Assembly: GCA_023409975.1 (NCBI GenBank)
Contig: JAEYQO010000016.1
Location: 1-14,657, forward strand
Length of the DNA stretch: 14,657 nt
Source: Bacteroidota bacterium
GTDB taxonomy: Bacteria > Bacteroidota > Bacteroidia > Chitinophagales > Chitinophagaceae
Direction: 5' to 3'
A program made the translations under genes and the position numbers. Below, piece after piece: positions 13,758 through 14,657 of this stretch (position 1 is the first letter of the stretch; every line of letters begins with the position of its first letter). The notes under the pieces were generated by a model. It had not been told where the DNA came from, made no database searches, and saw only the letters and a list, made by a program, of their open reading frames with translations.

Positions 13758-14414
13758 ATGTCAAAGACAAAACACCTGATACCACGACTGCTTGTATTCT
13801 TGATGTTCATTTTCGCTTCTTGTGGATCCTCTGATGAGGGTAGGGTGGAGGAAGCTGCAGTACCACCGGAAAGCGTCCGTTTCTTATGGCGGGAGGAGCG
13901 GTATGATGAGACCCTGCAGGATACGTTTAATACGATTGTCATCAATGATACCCTCAGCAGATCACTCTCAGATCCGAAACGTGCTGCACTGGGGTTTGTG
14001 GCAACCTTCGTGGGGAGTGAGTGTTACTGGGACGGAGCGATGGCAGTGGATCGCAGCAACCTGCAGTGTAAGGTGCTGACAGCACTGGATCTCGGTTATC
14101 AATGCTCAGAAACACATCTGGGGTTTTTGAGAAACTGGTTCAGGAACGACAGCAGCTCCCTGAAACAACTCGAGACTTGTCCCACCATACCTTATACCGC
14201 CACAGTCCAGAGCAGTTTTGACTATATCAACCTTACTATCTGGGCTGATACTATCGAAGTAACATCCGGCATCAGCGGCATGAATATGCGAGCAGGGGAG
14301 CACTGGTCCTGGCGGGAAATTGACTGGTTTAAAATAAATGGGAACACTATCAGTCATGTGGGTAGCGAGCGCACGGAGACGGCACATACCAAAGGGACTG
14401 AGGTGTCGGACTAA
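13758..14414 (+). CDS. Lipoprotein of unknown function
   Basis: The 218-aa product has a lipoprotein signal peptide (LLVFLMFIFASC) with the lipid-modified cysteine at C22, followed by a flexible acidic stretch (GSSDEGRVEEAAVPPES), the usual anchor and linker arrangement. The mature part has four further cysteines at about positions 94, 112, 117 and 137, which could form two disulfides. Near the C-terminus is a Trp-rich motif, GMNMRAGEHWSWREIDWFKI (around 174-193). I recognise no family. The gene is unusual in having its leader filled by a seven-unit heptamer array. No TAnnTTTG promoter is visible directly upstream; it may be read from the VOC gene or from an unrecognised promoter. Confidence 0.75.
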   Translation: MSKTKHLIPRLLVFLMFIFASCGSSDEGRVEEAAVPPESVRFLWREERYDETLQDTFNTIVINDTLSRSLSDPKRAALGFVATFVGSECYWDGAMAVDRSNLQCKVLTALDLGYQCSETHLGFLRNWFRNDSSSLKQLETCPTIPYTATVQSSFDYINLTIWADTIEVTSGISGMNMRAGEHWSWREIDWFKINGNTISHVGSERTETAHTKGTEVSD

Positions 14415-14545
14415 GGTTACGAGAGACGGCGACGGGAAATAGACTTACGGATGCGCGATATCACAAATGGGACCGGACTGCGAGTGGAGCAACTTGGGGC
14501 AGGATGTTTGGAGTCGTTAGAGATTCGGAGAAGATTGAGGAAATG

Positions 14546-14577
14546 TTTGCCGTATTGATCAATAGCCTTTATTTTTG
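14546..14577 (+). promoter_or_regulatory. Bacteroidota-type promoter of the tRNA-Arg gene
   Basis: TTTG at 14546-14549 and TATTTTTG at 14570-14577 match the -33 (TTTG) and -7 (TAnnTTTG) consensus elements of Bacteroidota, with 20 bases between them. This is the best complete promoter in the window. Transcription should begin close to 14584, giving a leader of about 20 bases before the mature tRNA. That leader contains a second copy of GCGTTCG (14577-14583 and 14595-14601). Confidence 0.8.
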
Positions 14578-14603
14578 CGTTCGCTCCTGAGGGGGCGTTC
14601 GGA

Positions 14604-14657
<54 letters not shown>

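Overview
The window looks like a chromosomal segment of a member of the phylum Bacteroidota, most likely a Chitinophagia- or Saprospiria-like lineage; this placement is my inference. The evidence is a protein ending in a type IX secretion (Por) sorting domain, several short lipoproteins with the lipobox-C pattern common in this phylum, an MltD-type transglycosylase ending in an LNPWL LysM-like module, and promoter elements of the TAnnTTTG type characteristic of Bacteroidota (best seen before the tRNA and before the first gene). I see no insertion sequence, prophage, integrase, toxin-antitoxin pair, CRISPR array or rRNA.

Layout. From 1 to 2514 there is an exported lytic murein transglycosylase with its own promoter and a strong intrinsic terminator, then a tandem pair of paralogous exported proteins of unknown function. 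From 2537 to 4104, on the minus strand, lie a BCCT-family compatible-solute transporter and its terminator. From 4312 to 9012, on the plus strand, is an envelope and secretion stretch: an exported WG-repeat-like protein followed by a small lipoprotein, then a seven-bladed SBBP-type beta-propeller with a type IX sorting tail, then a lipoprotein serine hydrolase of the beta-lactamase/NylB class. From 9062 to 10463, on the minus strand, DoxX and a DsbA/FrnE/SpxH-like thioredoxin-fold protein form a likely redox operon. From 10662 to 13674, on the plus strand, come a PF02230-type esterase, a TauE/SafE permease starting with TTG, a second DoxX-like membrane protein, a DUF1801 protein and a VOC (glyoxalase-fold) protein. 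The window closes with an orphan lipoprotein and a truncated tRNA-Arg(TCT) with its promoter.

How the genes may work together. The left and middle parts are mostly cell-envelope functions (wall turnover, osmolyte uptake, outer-surface proteins) with no obvious single pathway. The 9.0-13.7 kb part is more suggestive: DoxX divergent from an MhqD-like esterase, with a dithiol oxidoreductase and a VOC protein nearby, recalls the quinone/electrophile-response genes (catDE, mhq) of Firmicutes. No local MarR/HxlR repressor is visible, and this reading is inference.

Apart from genes, the most unusual structure is a run of seven degenerate 7-bp tandem units (nACTAry) ending four bases before the start codon of the last lipoprotein. 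Weaker 7-bp-periodic tracts lie in two other intergenic regions. I did not find a clear, previously undescribed defence or biosynthetic system; most of the window is ordinary for this phylum.
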